From NCBI RefSeq assembly GCF_020532625.1, contig NZ_JAJAUY010000066.1, positions 1-32,755 of the forward strand: 32,755 nt of DNA, given 5' to 3'. Under the pieces are notes generated by a model. That model was not told the DNA's origin. It made no database searches and saw only the letters and a list, made by a program, of their open reading frames with translations. Source of the stretch: Streptomyces antimicrobicus (GTDB lineage: Bacteria > Actinomycetota > Actinomycetes > Streptomycetales > Streptomycetaceae). The position numbers and the translations under genes are program-made. This document shows, piece by piece, positions 15,334 to 21,932 of this stretch. Each line of letters starts with the position of its first letter. Positions within the stretch are counted from its first letter, which is position 1.

Positions 15334-15540
15334 TCAGCCGAGGGCGCGCAGGATCCGGTCGGCGACGTGGGCGAGGGCGGAGCCGTCGTCGGCGGCGGCG
15401 TGGGCCTGGCCGGAGCCGGCCAGCAGGAGCAGGAGGAGCACGAAGGCCAGGGTCGGCAGCGCGAGGGCCCACCAGTGCAGGCGGGCGTCCGCGCCGGTCC
15501 CGGAACGGGTGACGGGCCGAGGGTGCGTGGGGGCCGACAT
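15334..15540 (-). CDS. Small membrane or exported protein, unknown function
   Basis: A 68-residue protein: a basic, Pro/Thr-rich N-terminus (1-22), one long hydrophobic helix (about 23-46, including ALPTLAFVLLLLLLAGSG), then AHAAADD, which could be a signal-peptidase site, and a short amphipathic tail (LAHVADRILRALG). It is either a small exported peptide of about 20 residues or a single-span membrane protein. I do not recognise a family. The start is well supported by GGAGG five bases upstream of ATG. A possible -10 TAGATT lies at 15586-15591 (reverse strand), with phased repeats further upstream. It lies 113 bases beyond the sixA start, so the two genes could be co-transcribed. Confidence 0.75.
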   Translation of the reverse strand: MSAPTHPRPVTRSGTGADARLHWWALALPTLAFVLLLLLLAGSGQAHAAADDGSALAHVADRILRALG

Positions 15541-15585
15541 GACCGCCTCCGTGGGTGTGGGGCCGGGAGTTCCTCTCTCCCGTCG

Positions 15586-15591
15586 AATCTA
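15586..15591 (-). promoter_or_regulatory. Candidate -10 (TAGATT) for the 68-residue protein gene
   Basis: TAGATT on the reverse strand predicts a start about 39 bases ahead of the ATG at 15540. There is no recognisable -35, as would fit an activator-dependent promoter. Confidence 0.35.
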
Positions 15592-15645
15592 GGGATCCGA
15601 GGGCAGGCCTCCCATCCGGGGAACACCCCGGGCGACCCTGAACCT

Positions 15646-15712
15646 GTCCCCCTAGGGGACGGTGGGGCCAGCCCTACCCCTGCGCCCGCGCGGGGGGGGA
15701 CAGCCCTACCCC
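15646..15712. promoter_or_regulatory. Phased repeat/palindrome cluster upstream of small membrane gene
   Basis: Direct repeats CAGCCCTACCCC at 15669-15680 and 15701-15712 start 32 bases apart. A palindrome GTCCCCCTAGGGGAC lies at 15646-15660. Centre-to-centre distances are about 21 and 32 bases, that is two and three helical turns. The cluster sits in the 230-base gap (15541-15770) that contains no gene. Same-face binding by a response regulator or similar protein is inferred. Confidence 0.45.
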
Positions 15713-15770
15713 GCGCCCCCCGCGGCCGGGGCGTCACGCCGCGTGCCCGCGGCCGGGGCGCGCCCTGCGC

Positions 15771-15887
15771 TCAGGGGGACGCCAGGGTGGCGACGACGGA
15801 GATGATCACGGTGACGACGGCCATGGCCAGCAGGACGAGGCCGAGCTTCTTGTGACCGTTCTGCGGGTTCGGTTCGAGGACGGGCAT
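15771..15887 (-). CDS. 38-residue membrane peptide, SGM_5486-type transporter-associated protein
   Basis: A short frame of 38 codons: MPVLEPNPQNGHKKLGL, then a single membrane helix of about 20 residues (LVLLAMAVVTVIISVVATLA) ending SP. It begins four bases after the stop of the MFS transporter gene on the same strand, so it is almost certainly translated from the same mRNA. The sequence matches my memory of a family named SGM_5486, described as transporter-associated and found next to MFS genes in Streptomyces; I could not check this by search. It probably sits in the membrane with the transporter. There is no good Shine-Dalgarno of its own, which fits coupling to the upstream stop. Confidence 0.85.
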   Translation of the reverse strand: MPVLEPNPQNGHKKLGLVLLAMAVVTVIISVVATLASP

Positions 15888-15891
15888 GCGG

Positions 15892-17238
15892 TCAGTCTCG
15901 CATGCCGCATTCGTCCTCGATCGTGCGGTCCCGGCCCGCGAGGACGCCGAGCGCGATCTGGGGCACCATCAGGGCGGCCATCAGGGTCAGCGGCAGGTCC
16001 CAGCCCCCGCTGTGCTGGTAGAGGGCGCCGACGACCAGCGGTCCGGGCAGGGAGATCAGGTAGCCGGTGCTCTGGGCGAAGGCGGAGAGCTTGGCGACGC
16101 CGGCCGGGGACTTGGCGCGCAGCCCGATCATGGTGATGGCCAGGGGGAAGGCGCAGTTGGACACGCCGAGCAGCAGGGCCCAGGCCCAGGCGCCGGCGGC
16201 CGGGGCGAGGTGGAGGCCGGCGTACCCGGCGAGCCCGAACAGGCCGAGGGTGACGGCGACGGGCCCCTGGTTGCGCAGCCGGCCGGCGACGCCGGGGATG
16301 ACGAAGGCGAGCGGGACGCCCATGACCATGGTGACGGCGAGCAGCACGCCGGCCGTCCCGGCGGAGACCCCGGCGTCGCGGAAGATCTGCGGGAGCCAGC
16401 CCATGGTGACGTACGCGCCGGTGGCCTGGAGTCCGAAGTAGCAGGCCAGGGCCCAGGCGGTACGGCTGCGCACCACGCGCGGGCCGGCGTCGGTGCCGGG
16501 GCCCGCGGCGGCGGAGCCGGCGGCCCGGGCCTCGGCGCGGGCCTGCCGGCGGGTCCGGCGGGCCAGCGGCAGCCAGGGCAGGACGGCGGCCAGGGCGAGC
16601 CCGGCCCAGATCAGCAGGCCGGTGCGCCAGCTGCCGCCGAGGGCGTCGGTCAGCGGGACGGTCGCGGCGGCGGCCAGCGAGGTGCCGGCGGCCAGGGCCA
16701 TGGAGTACAGGCCGGTCATGGTGCCGACCCGGCCGGGGAACCAGCGCTTGACGATCACCGGCAGCAGCACGTTGGTCAGGGCGATGCCGGCGAGGGTGAG
16801 GGCGCTGGCGGCCAGGAAGCCGGCCGCGTTCGAGGTGAAGGGCCGGATCAGCAGGCCGGCGGAGACGGCGGCCATGCCGGCGCAGACGACCACGGCGGGG
16901 CCGAAGCGGCGGGAGAGCCGGGGCGCGGTGATGCCGAAGACGGCGAAGCACAGGGCCGGGACGGAGGTGATCAGTCCGGCGACGGTGCCGCTCATGCCGA
17001 GGCCGGTGCGGACCTCCTCGAACAGGGCGCCGAGGCTGGTGATGGCGGGCCGCAGGTTCAGGGCGGCCAGCACGATGCCGACGACGAGGACGGGGCCGAG
17101 CCAGGCCGGTTGCGCCGTGCCGGGGGCCTGGGCGGTGGTGCCGGGGCCGGTCGGGGCGGGCTGCGGGGCGCCGGGGCGCCGGGCGGAGGTGGAGGAGGCG
17201 TCGGGCCGGTCGAGGGTGGGGAGGAGGTCGTCGGACAT
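15892..17238 (-). CDS. CynX/NimT-type MFS transporter
   Basis: A 448-residue major facilitator with 12 predicted helices in two halves. A 50-residue Pro/Ala-rich cytosolic N-terminus is followed by helix 1 (LGPVLVVGIVLAALNLRPA). The NLRPAITSLGAL motif is typical of the CynX/NimT (cyanate/2-nitroimidazole) branch. Conserved MFS loop residues occur at GITAPRLSRRFGP and KRWFPGRVGTMTGLY. Family members export small polar or xenobiotic compounds; the substrate is not predictable. The ATG at 17238 has no ribosome site, but TATGAT ends six bases upstream, so the mRNA is probably leaderless. A palindrome in the promoter spacer and the divergent GntR gene imply repression by that regulator. A 38-codon gene follows. 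Confidence 0.9.
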   Translation of the reverse strand: MSDDLLPTLDRPDASSTSARRPGAPQPAPTGPGTTAQAPGTAQPAWLGPVLVVGIVLAALNLRPAITSLGALFEEVRTGLGMSGTVAGLITSVPALCFAVFGITAPRLSRRFGPAVVVCAGMAAVSAGLLIRPFTSNAAGFLAASALTLAGIALTNVLLPVIVKRWFPGRVGTMTGLYSMALAAGTSLAAAATVPLTDALGGSWRTGLLIWAGLALAAVLPWLPLARRTRRQARAEARAAGSAAAGPGTDAGPRVVRSRTAWALACYFGLQATGAYVTMGWLPQIFRDAGVSAGTAGVLLAVTMVMGVPLAFVIPGVAGRLRNQGPVAVTLGLFGLAGYAGLHLAPAAGAWAWALLLGVSNCAFPLAITMIGLRAKSPAGVAKLSAFAQSTGYLISLPGPLVVGALYQHSGGWDLPLTLMAALMVPQIALGVLAGRDRTIEDECGMRD

Positions 17239-17244
17239 GGAGCC

Positions 17245-17275
17245 ATCATAGAATCATGGGATGATTGGTTGTCCA
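17245..17275 (-). promoter_or_regulatory. Promoter of MFS gene with embedded palindromic operator
   Basis: On the reverse strand TGGACA (17270-17275), a 19-base spacer and TATGAT (17245-17250) lie six bases before the ATG. The perfect 15-base palindrome AATCATGGGATGATT (17252-17266, 6-base arms, GGG centre) fills most of the spacer. A repressor bound there would block RNA polymerase. The adjacent FadR-type GntR protein is the obvious candidate. Confidence 0.65.
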
Positions 17276-17341
17276 CCCGGACGGCCGGCACCCCGTAGGT
17301 TGTCCCCACCCGTTAGCACTCCGTTCAGCCGAGAGGGCCCC

Positions 17342-18013
17342 ATGCCGCTGACGTCTCCCCGGCGCTCCGCGCTGGTCGACCAGGTGATCGCCCAGCTCCG
17401 TAACCAGATCACCTCGGGCGAGTGGCCGGTCGGCTCCCGCATCCCCACCGAACCCGAGCTGGTCGAGCTGCTGGGCGTGGCCCGCAACACCGTGCGCGAG
17501 GCCGTACGGGCGCTGGCGCACAACGGGCTGCTGGACATCCGCCAGGGCTCGGGCACGTACGTGCTGGCCACCAGCGAGCTGGCCGGGGTGATGCACCGGC
17601 GGTTCGCCGGGGCCGACCCCCGGCACATCGCGGAGCTCCGCTCGACGCTGGAGTCCTCGGCCGCCCGGCTGGCGGCGCAGCGCCGTACGGAACGGGACAT
17701 GGCCCAGCTCGACGCGCTGCTCGCGCGGCGCGAGGAGGCGTGGGGGTCCGGGGACGCCGAGCGGTTCGTGGCGGCGGACATGGCGCTGCACATGGCGGTG
17801 GTGGCGGCGGCCCACAACGACGTCCTGGGCGAGCTGTACGCCGACCTCGGCGATCTGGTGCGGGACTGGCTGCGGGCCGACGTGGGCACGGAGCTGACCC
17901 CGCAGTCCCATCTGGACCACGGGCGGCTGATCGAGGCGATCCGGCGCGGCGACGCGGACACGGCGGCCTCGGAGGCGGCGGGCTACCCGTTCGTGTGCCT
18001 GGGCAAGGAGTAG
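17342..18013 (+). CDS. FadR-subfamily GntR transcriptional regulator
   Basis: A 223-residue regulator. The winged helix-turn-helix of the GntR family covers about residues 10-75: VIAQLRNQITSGEWPVGSRI, then PTEPELVELLGVARNTVREA and GLLDIRQGSGTYV. The C-terminal all-helical FCD domain (about 90-205) has ELRSTLESSAARLAAQR, the Asp/His metal- or ligand-site pattern ADMALHMAVVAAAHN, and HGRLIEAIRRGD. These proteins are ligand-released repressors, often of transport or catabolic genes. It is divergent from the MFS gene, and a 15-base palindrome lies 76-90 bases upstream of its start. The ATG at 17342 has GAGAGG just upstream; the frame is open to 17261, but that part is not HTH-like. Confidence 0.92.
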   Translation: MPLTSPRRSALVDQVIAQLRNQITSGEWPVGSRIPTEPELVELLGVARNTVREAVRALAHNGLLDIRQGSGTYVLATSELAGVMHRRFAGADPRHIAELRSTLESSAARLAAQRRTERDMAQLDALLARREEAWGSGDAERFVAADMALHMAVVAAAHNDVLGELYADLGDLVRDWLRADVGTELTPQSHLDHGRLIEAIRRGDADTAASEAAGYPFVCLGKE

Positions 18014-18049
18014 CGGGCGGCAGCCCTCCACGCGGGGCGGGCGGGCCGG

Positions 18050-18490
18050 TCAGGGCCGTTGGTGGCTGACCCAGGCCGCGCGGACCTCCTTCCAGCACCG
18101 GCCGGCGAGCTCCGCGCGCCCGGCGGGGCCCACGGCCACCGGCGCGGCGTCGCTGTCCAGGTCCCACCAGCGGTCGCACTCGACGTGCAGGCGGACCCGG
18201 TCGGTCCGGGCGAACCGGTTGTGGCAGTGCGCGGTGACGGTCGAGCCGTCGATGCGGGTGGCGCAGTCCGCGCCGAAAAGGTCCCCGGCCGGGGTGCGGG
18301 CGGGCTGTGCGGGTGGTTCGGCGGCGACGTCGGCGACGTCGGCGACGTCCACCAGGGCCGGGGCGACGGTCCCGGGGCCCGGCGCGGGCTCCGCGTCCGG
18401 GGTCTGCGCGGTCGCCCAGGGGACCAGGACACCGGTCAGGACGACCGAGGTGACCAGCAGTGATACCGCTCGGCTCCGCCTCGTGCGCAC
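18050..18490 (-). CDS. Small secreted protein with four cysteines, unknown function
   Basis: A 146-residue exported protein of no family I recognise. Residues 1-28 look like a signal peptide (RTRRSRAV, a hydrophobic core SLLVTSVVLTGVLVP, cut near ATA). A low-complexity Pro/Ala/Val region with three DVA units (about 47-55) follows. The C-terminal 75 residues hold four cysteines (in GADCATR, TAHCHNR, HVECDRW and AGRCWKE) and several Trp, and look like a small beta-rich domain with two disulphides. The start is GTG at 18490 with GGAGGAGG 8-12 bases upstream. It converges on the GntR gene. It could be an inhibitor, a binding protein or a surface protein; the sequence does not decide. Confidence 0.72.
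   Translation of the reverse strand: MRTRRSRAVSLLVTSVVLTGVLVPWATAQTPDAEPAPGPGTVAPALVDVADVADVAAEPPAQPARTPAGDLFGADCATRIDGSTVTAHCHNRFARTDRVRLHVECDRWWDLDSDAAPVAVGPAGRAELAGRCWKEVRAAWVSHQRP
18323..18349. repeat. Three perfect tandem 9-mers (GGCGACGTC)
   Basis: GGCGACGTC occurs three times without spacing inside the secreted protein gene, encoding DVA-DVA-DVA in the linker after the signal peptide. Unit length is a multiple of three, so copy-number change would keep the frame. Confidence 0.85.
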
Positions 18491-18516
18491 TCCCGTACCT
18501 CCTCCCCGCGGTGCGC

Positions 18517-18579
18517 CGGGAAGATCCCGACCCGGCCAGTTTGCCGGTATGCGCCCGCATTCTCGACTCGGGAAGATCC
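18517..18579. promoter_or_regulatory. Directly repeated CGGGAAGATCC upstream of secreted-protein gene
   Basis: The 11-mer CGGGAAGATCC occurs at 18517-18527 and 18569-18579, 52 bases apart (about five helical turns). The second copy continues into CGGTCGGGCGG and the first into CGACCCGG, so flanks are only partly alike. Both copies are upstream of the GTG at 18490. A regulatory role is a guess. Confidence 0.3.
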
Positions 18580-18627
18580 GGTCGGGCGGCGCGTCGCGGC
18601 AACCGCGGGCACCCGGCCGGAAGACGG

Positions 18628-18662
18628 CGAAGGCCGCGCCTCCCGAGGAGGCGCGGCCTTCG
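18628..18662 (-). terminator. Terminator hairpin after fabI
   Basis: A perfect 16-base stem (18628-18643 with 18647-18662) with a three-base CGA loop, starting 20 bases past the fabI stop on the reverse strand. Confidence 0.8.
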
Positions 18663-18682
18663 ACCGCTGCGGACCGGTGGGG

Positions 18683-19453
18683 TCAGGCGCCCATCATGTG
18701 CACGCCGCCGTCGACGTGCACGATCTCGCCGGTGGTCTTCGGGAACCACTCCGACAGCAGCGCGACGATGGCGCGGCCGGCCGGCTCGGGGTCGGACATG
18801 TCCCACTCCAGCGGGGAGCGGTGGTTCCACACCTCGGCCAGGTCGGAGAAGCCCGGGATGGACTTCGCCGCCATGGAGCCGAGCGGGCCGGCGGAGACCA
18901 GGTTGCAGCGGATGTTCTCCTTGCCCAGGTCGCGGGCGAGGTAGCGGCTGGTGGCCTCCAGCGCGGCCTTGGCCGGGCCCATCCAGTCGTACTGCGGCCA
19001 GGCGAACTGCGCGTCGAAGGTGAGGCCGACGACGGCCGCGCCCTCCGCCGGGAACAGCGGCTTGCAGGCCATGGTCAGCGACTTCAGCGAGAACGCCGAG
19101 ACGTGCATCGCGGTGGCGACGGACTCGAACGGCGTGTTCAGGAAGTTGCCGCCGAGGGCGTCCTGCGGGGCGAAGCCGATCGAGTGGACGACGCCGTCGA
19201 GGCCGCCCAGCTCGTCGCGCACGACCTGCTCCAGGCGGGCGAGGTGCTCGTCGTTGGTGACGTCGAGCTCGATCACCTTGACGGGCTTGGGGAGCTTCTT
19301 GGCGATGCGCTCGGTGAGCGTCGGCCGGGGGAACGCGGTGAGGATGATCTCCGCGCCCTGCTCCTGGGCCAGCTTGGCGGCGTGGAAGGCGATGGACGAC
19401 TCCATCAGCACACCCGTGATCAGGATGCGCTTGCCGTCGAGAATTCCGCTCAT
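18683..19453 (-). CDS. fabI: Enoyl-ACP reductase, FabI/InhA type
   Basis: A 256-residue NADH-dependent enoyl-[acyl-carrier-protein] reductase, the last step of each fatty-acid elongation cycle. It has the FabI-type nucleotide motif ITGVLMESSIAFHAAKLAQE, GVVHSIGFAP, and the catalytic pair in PQYDWMGPAKAALEA (Tyr, six residues, Lys), closest to mycobacterial InhA. The C-terminal block is VSAGPLGSMAAKSIPGF, with VHVDGGVHMMGA at the end. The ATG at 19453 is four bases after the fabG stop; a longer frame to 19486 would overlap fabG needlessly. The fabG-fabI order is the same as mycobacterial mabA-inhA. It is a type II fatty-acid synthase enzyme in the cytosol and the presumed target class of isoniazid/triclosan-like inhibitors. 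Confidence 0.95.
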   Translation of the reverse strand: MSGILDGKRILITGVLMESSIAFHAAKLAQEQGAEIILTAFPRPTLTERIAKKLPKPVKVIELDVTNDEHLARLEQVVRDELGGLDGVVHSIGFAPQDALGGNFLNTPFESVATAMHVSAFSLKSLTMACKPLFPAEGAAVVGLTFDAQFAWPQYDWMGPAKAALEATSRYLARDLGKENIRCNLVSAGPLGSMAAKSIPGFSDLAEVWNHRSPLEWDMSDPEPAGRAIVALLSEWFPKTTGEIVHVDGGVHMMGA

Positions 19454-19457
19454 GTGA

Positions 19458-20177
19458 TCAGTGACCCATGCCCAATCCGCCGTCAACGGGAATGACGGCT
19501 CCGGTGATGTACGAGGCGGCGTCGGAGGCCAGGAAGCTCACGGCTGCGGCGATCTCCTCCGGCTGCGCGTAGCGGCCGAGCGGGACCTGCGCGACGATGC
19601 CGGCGCGCTGCTCGTCGGTGAGCACCTTCGTCATGTCGGTGTCCACGAACCCGGGCGCCACGACGTTGAAGGTGATGTTGCGGGAGCCCAGCTCACGGGC
19701 GAGCGAGCGGGCGAAGCCCACGAGGCCCGCCTTGGAGGCGGCGTAGTTGGCCTGGCCGGCCGAGCCGAGCAGTCCGACGACGGAGGAGACCAGCACGACA
19801 CGGCCCTTCTTCGCGCGGAGCATGCCGCGGTTGGCGCGCTTGACCACGCGGAAGGTGCCGGTGAGGTTGGTGTCCAGGACGGAGGTGAAGTCCTCCTCGG
19901 ACATCCGCATCAGCAGCTGGTCCTTGGTGATGCCGGCGTTCGCCACCAGCACCTCGACGGGACCGTGCTTGTCCTCGATCTCCTTGTAGGCCTGCTCCAC
20001 CTGCTCGGAGTCGGTGATGTCGCAGCGGACCGCCAGCACCCCGAGCTCGGTGAGGGCCTCCGGCGGCTCACCCGAGCGGTACGTGATCGCGACCTTGTCG
20101 CCGGCCTCGGCGAAGGCGCGGGCGATGGCGAGGCCGATGCCCCGGTTTCCTCCGGTGACGAGAACCGAGCGGCTCAA
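19458..20177 (-). CDS. fabG: 3-oxoacyl-ACP reductase FabG
   Basis: A 239-residue short-chain dehydrogenase reducing beta-ketoacyl-ACP with NADPH. Conserved elements are the dinucleotide site VTGGNRGIGLAIA (residues 7-19), LVANAGITKD with the NAG motif, the catalytic Ser in VLVSSVVGLLG, and YAASKAGLVGFARSLARE (Tyr and Lys). PVDGGLGMGH closes the protein. Full length. The start codon is TTG at 20177, fixed by AAGGGTG about five bases before it and by the normal FabG N-terminus (SRSVLVTGG). It is first in an operon with fabI. A possible -10 TAGGTT lies at 20223-20228 on the reverse strand, about 45 bases upstream. The longer-chain-specific MabA role is possible but not shown. Confidence 0.95.
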   Translation of the reverse strand: MSRSVLVTGGNRGIGLAIARAFAEAGDKVAITYRSGEPPEALTELGVLAVRCDITDSEQVEQAYKEIEDKHGPVEVLVANAGITKDQLLMRMSEEDFTSVLDTNLTGTFRVVKRANRGMLRAKKGRVVLVSSVVGLLGSAGQANYAASKAGLVGFARSLARELGSRNITFNVVAPGFVDTDMTKVLTDEQRAGIVAQVPLGRYAQPEEIAAAVSFLASDAASYITGAVIPVDGGLGMGH

Positions 20178-20295
20178 CGGATCACCCTTTCGCTAGCGGA
20201 CTGCTCACAGCTTCTACGTCGCAACCTATCGGCAGTCTCGTCCGGCCACGGGATCGACCCCTGACAGTGGCTGCCGACGCACTCTGTCGGGTCCC

Positions 20296-20301
20296 TACAG
20301 T
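20296..20301 (+). promoter_or_regulatory. Candidate -10 (TACAGT) for tldD
   Basis: TACAGT, with a weak -35 TGCCGA 18 bases upstream (20272-20277). An inverted repeat CCGAC-N7-GTCGG (20274-20290) overlaps the -35 and spacer. A leader of about 100 bases would result. The rest of the fabG-tldD divergent gap (20178-20408) shows nothing more. Confidence 0.35.
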
Positions 20302-20408
20302 GCGCCCACCGGCGCGAGCCCGGAATTTCCCGGGAACACGCCCGGCTCCTCATGATTCACTTCAGGGGATGGCCGTCGCAGGTGAGCATCCCGGAGGGAA
20401 CAACCGTC

Positions 20409-21932
20409 GTGCCCCATGACATCGATCAGTCATTCCTGGCGCTGCCGCTGCGGGCGCTCGCCGACGCGGCGCTCGCCCGGGCCCGCGCGCTCGGCGCGGA
20501 CCACGCCGATTTCCGGCTGGAGCGGATCCGCAACGCCTCCTGGCGGCTGCGGGACGCCAAGCCCGCCGGCGGGTCCGACACCACCGACCTCGGGTACGCG
20601 GTGCGCGTGGTGCACGGGGGCAGCTGGGGGTTCGCCTCGGGCGTGGACCTCACCATGGACGGGGCGGCCCGGGTCGCCTCGCAGGCCGTGGCGATGGCGC
20701 AGCTGTCCGCCAAGGTGATCCAGGCGGCGGGGTCCGACGAGCGCGTGGAGCTCGCCGACGAGCCGGTGCACGCCGACCGGACGTGGGTCTCCGCCTACGA
20801 CGTGGACCCGTTCTCCGTGCCGGACGAGGACAAGGCGGCGCTGCTGGCCGACTTCAGCGCCCGCATGCTGCGCGCCGAGGGCGTGGCGCACGTGGACGCC
20901 TCGCTGCTCGCCGTGCACGAGAACAAGTTCTACGCCGACACCGCCGGCACCACGACCACCCAGCAGCGGGTGCGCGTCCACCCGCAGCTGACCGCGGTCG
21001 CCGTGGACGCCAAGACCGGCGAGTTCGACTCCATGCGCACCATCGCCCCGCCGGTCGGGCGCGGCTGGGAGTACCTGACCGGCACGGGCTGGGACTGGGA
21101 CGCCGAGCTGGAGGAGATCCCCGTCCTGCTCGCCGAGAAGATGCGCGCGCCGAGCGTCGAGGCGGGCCGCTACGACCTGGTCGTGGACCCGTCCAACCTC
21201 TGGCTGACGATCCACGAGTCGATCGGCCACGCCACCGAGCTGGACCGGGCGCTCGGCTACGAGGCCGCGTACGCGGGCACCTCGTTCGCCACGTTCGACC
21301 AGCTGGGCACGTTGCGGTACGGCTCCTCGATCATGAACGTCACCGGTGACCGGACCGCCGAGCACGGCCTGGCCACGATCGGCTACGACGACGAGGGCGT
21401 CGAGGCGCAGAGCTGGGACCTCGTCAAGGACGGCACCCTGGTCGGCTACCAGCTGGACCGGCGGATCGCGAAGCTGACGGGCCTGGGCCGCTCCAACGGC
21501 TGCGCCTTCGCCGACTCCCCCGGGCACGTCCCGGTGCAGCGGATGGCCAACGTCTCCCTCCAGCCGGACCCCGGCGGGCTGTCGACCGAGGACCTGATCG
21601 GCGGCGTCGAGCGCGGGATCTACGTGGTCGGCGACCGGTCCTGGTCGATCGACATGCAGCGGTACAACTTCCAGTTCACCGGACAGCGCTTCTTCAGGAT
21701 CGAGAACGGGCGGCTGGCCGGCCAGCTGCGCGACGTGGCCTACCAGGCGACCACGACCGAGTTCTGGGGCTCGATGGAGAAGGTCGGCGGCCCGCAGACG
21801 TACGTCCTGGGCGGCGCCTTCAACTGCGGGAAGGCCCAGCCGGGCCAGGTCGCGGCGGTCTCCCACGGCTGCCCGTCCGCGCTGTTCCGTGACGTCAACA
21901 TCCTGAACACCACCCAGGAGGCCGGCCGATGA
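20409..21932 (+). CDS. tldD: TldD metalloprotease subunit
   Basis: A 507-residue TldD-family protein, the catalytic half of the TldD/TldE heterodimeric zinc protease. The metal motif HESIGH (His269-Glu270...His274; HExxxH) lies in WLTIHESIGHATELDRALGY. The C-terminal block has NCGKAQPGQVAAVSHGCP with conserved Cys/His. In E. coli the pair degrades unfolded peptides, removes the microcin B17 leader and digests the CcdA antitoxin. No RiPP precursor or toxin-antitoxin gene is visible here, so the role is probably general peptide turnover. The start is GTG at 20409 with GGAGGG ten bases upstream; the frame to 20352 lacks support. It overlaps tldE by four bases (ATGA). Confidence 0.92.
   Translation: MPHDIDQSFLALPLRALADAALARARALGADHADFRLERIRNASWRLRDAKPAGGSDTTDLGYAVRVVHGGSWGFASGVDLTMDGAARVASQAVAMAQLSAKVIQAAGSDERVELADEPVHADRTWVSAYDVDPFSVPDEDKAALLADFSARMLRAEGVAHVDASLLAVHENKFYADTAGTTTTQQRVRVHPQLTAVAVDAKTGEFDSMRTIAPPVGRGWEYLTGTGWDWDAELEEIPVLLAEKMRAPSVEAGRYDLVVDPSNLWLTIHESIGHATELDRALGYEAAYAGTSFATFDQLGTLRYGSSIMNVTGDRTAEHGLATIGYDDEGVEAQSWDLVKDGTLVGYQLDRRIAKLTGLGRSNGCAFADSPGHVPVQRMANVSLQPDPGGLSTEDLIGGVERGIYVVGDRSWSIDMQRYNFQFTGQRFFRIENGRLAGQLRDVAYQATTTEFWGSMEKVGGPQTYVLGGAFNCGKAQPGQVAAVSHGCPSALFRDVNILNTTQEAGR

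Noticed and set aside
12815..15592. 925-codon frame overlapping serB and neighbours
   Set aside because: It passes through the divergent promoter, serB and the convergent sixA gene; composition is that of an out-of-frame reading.
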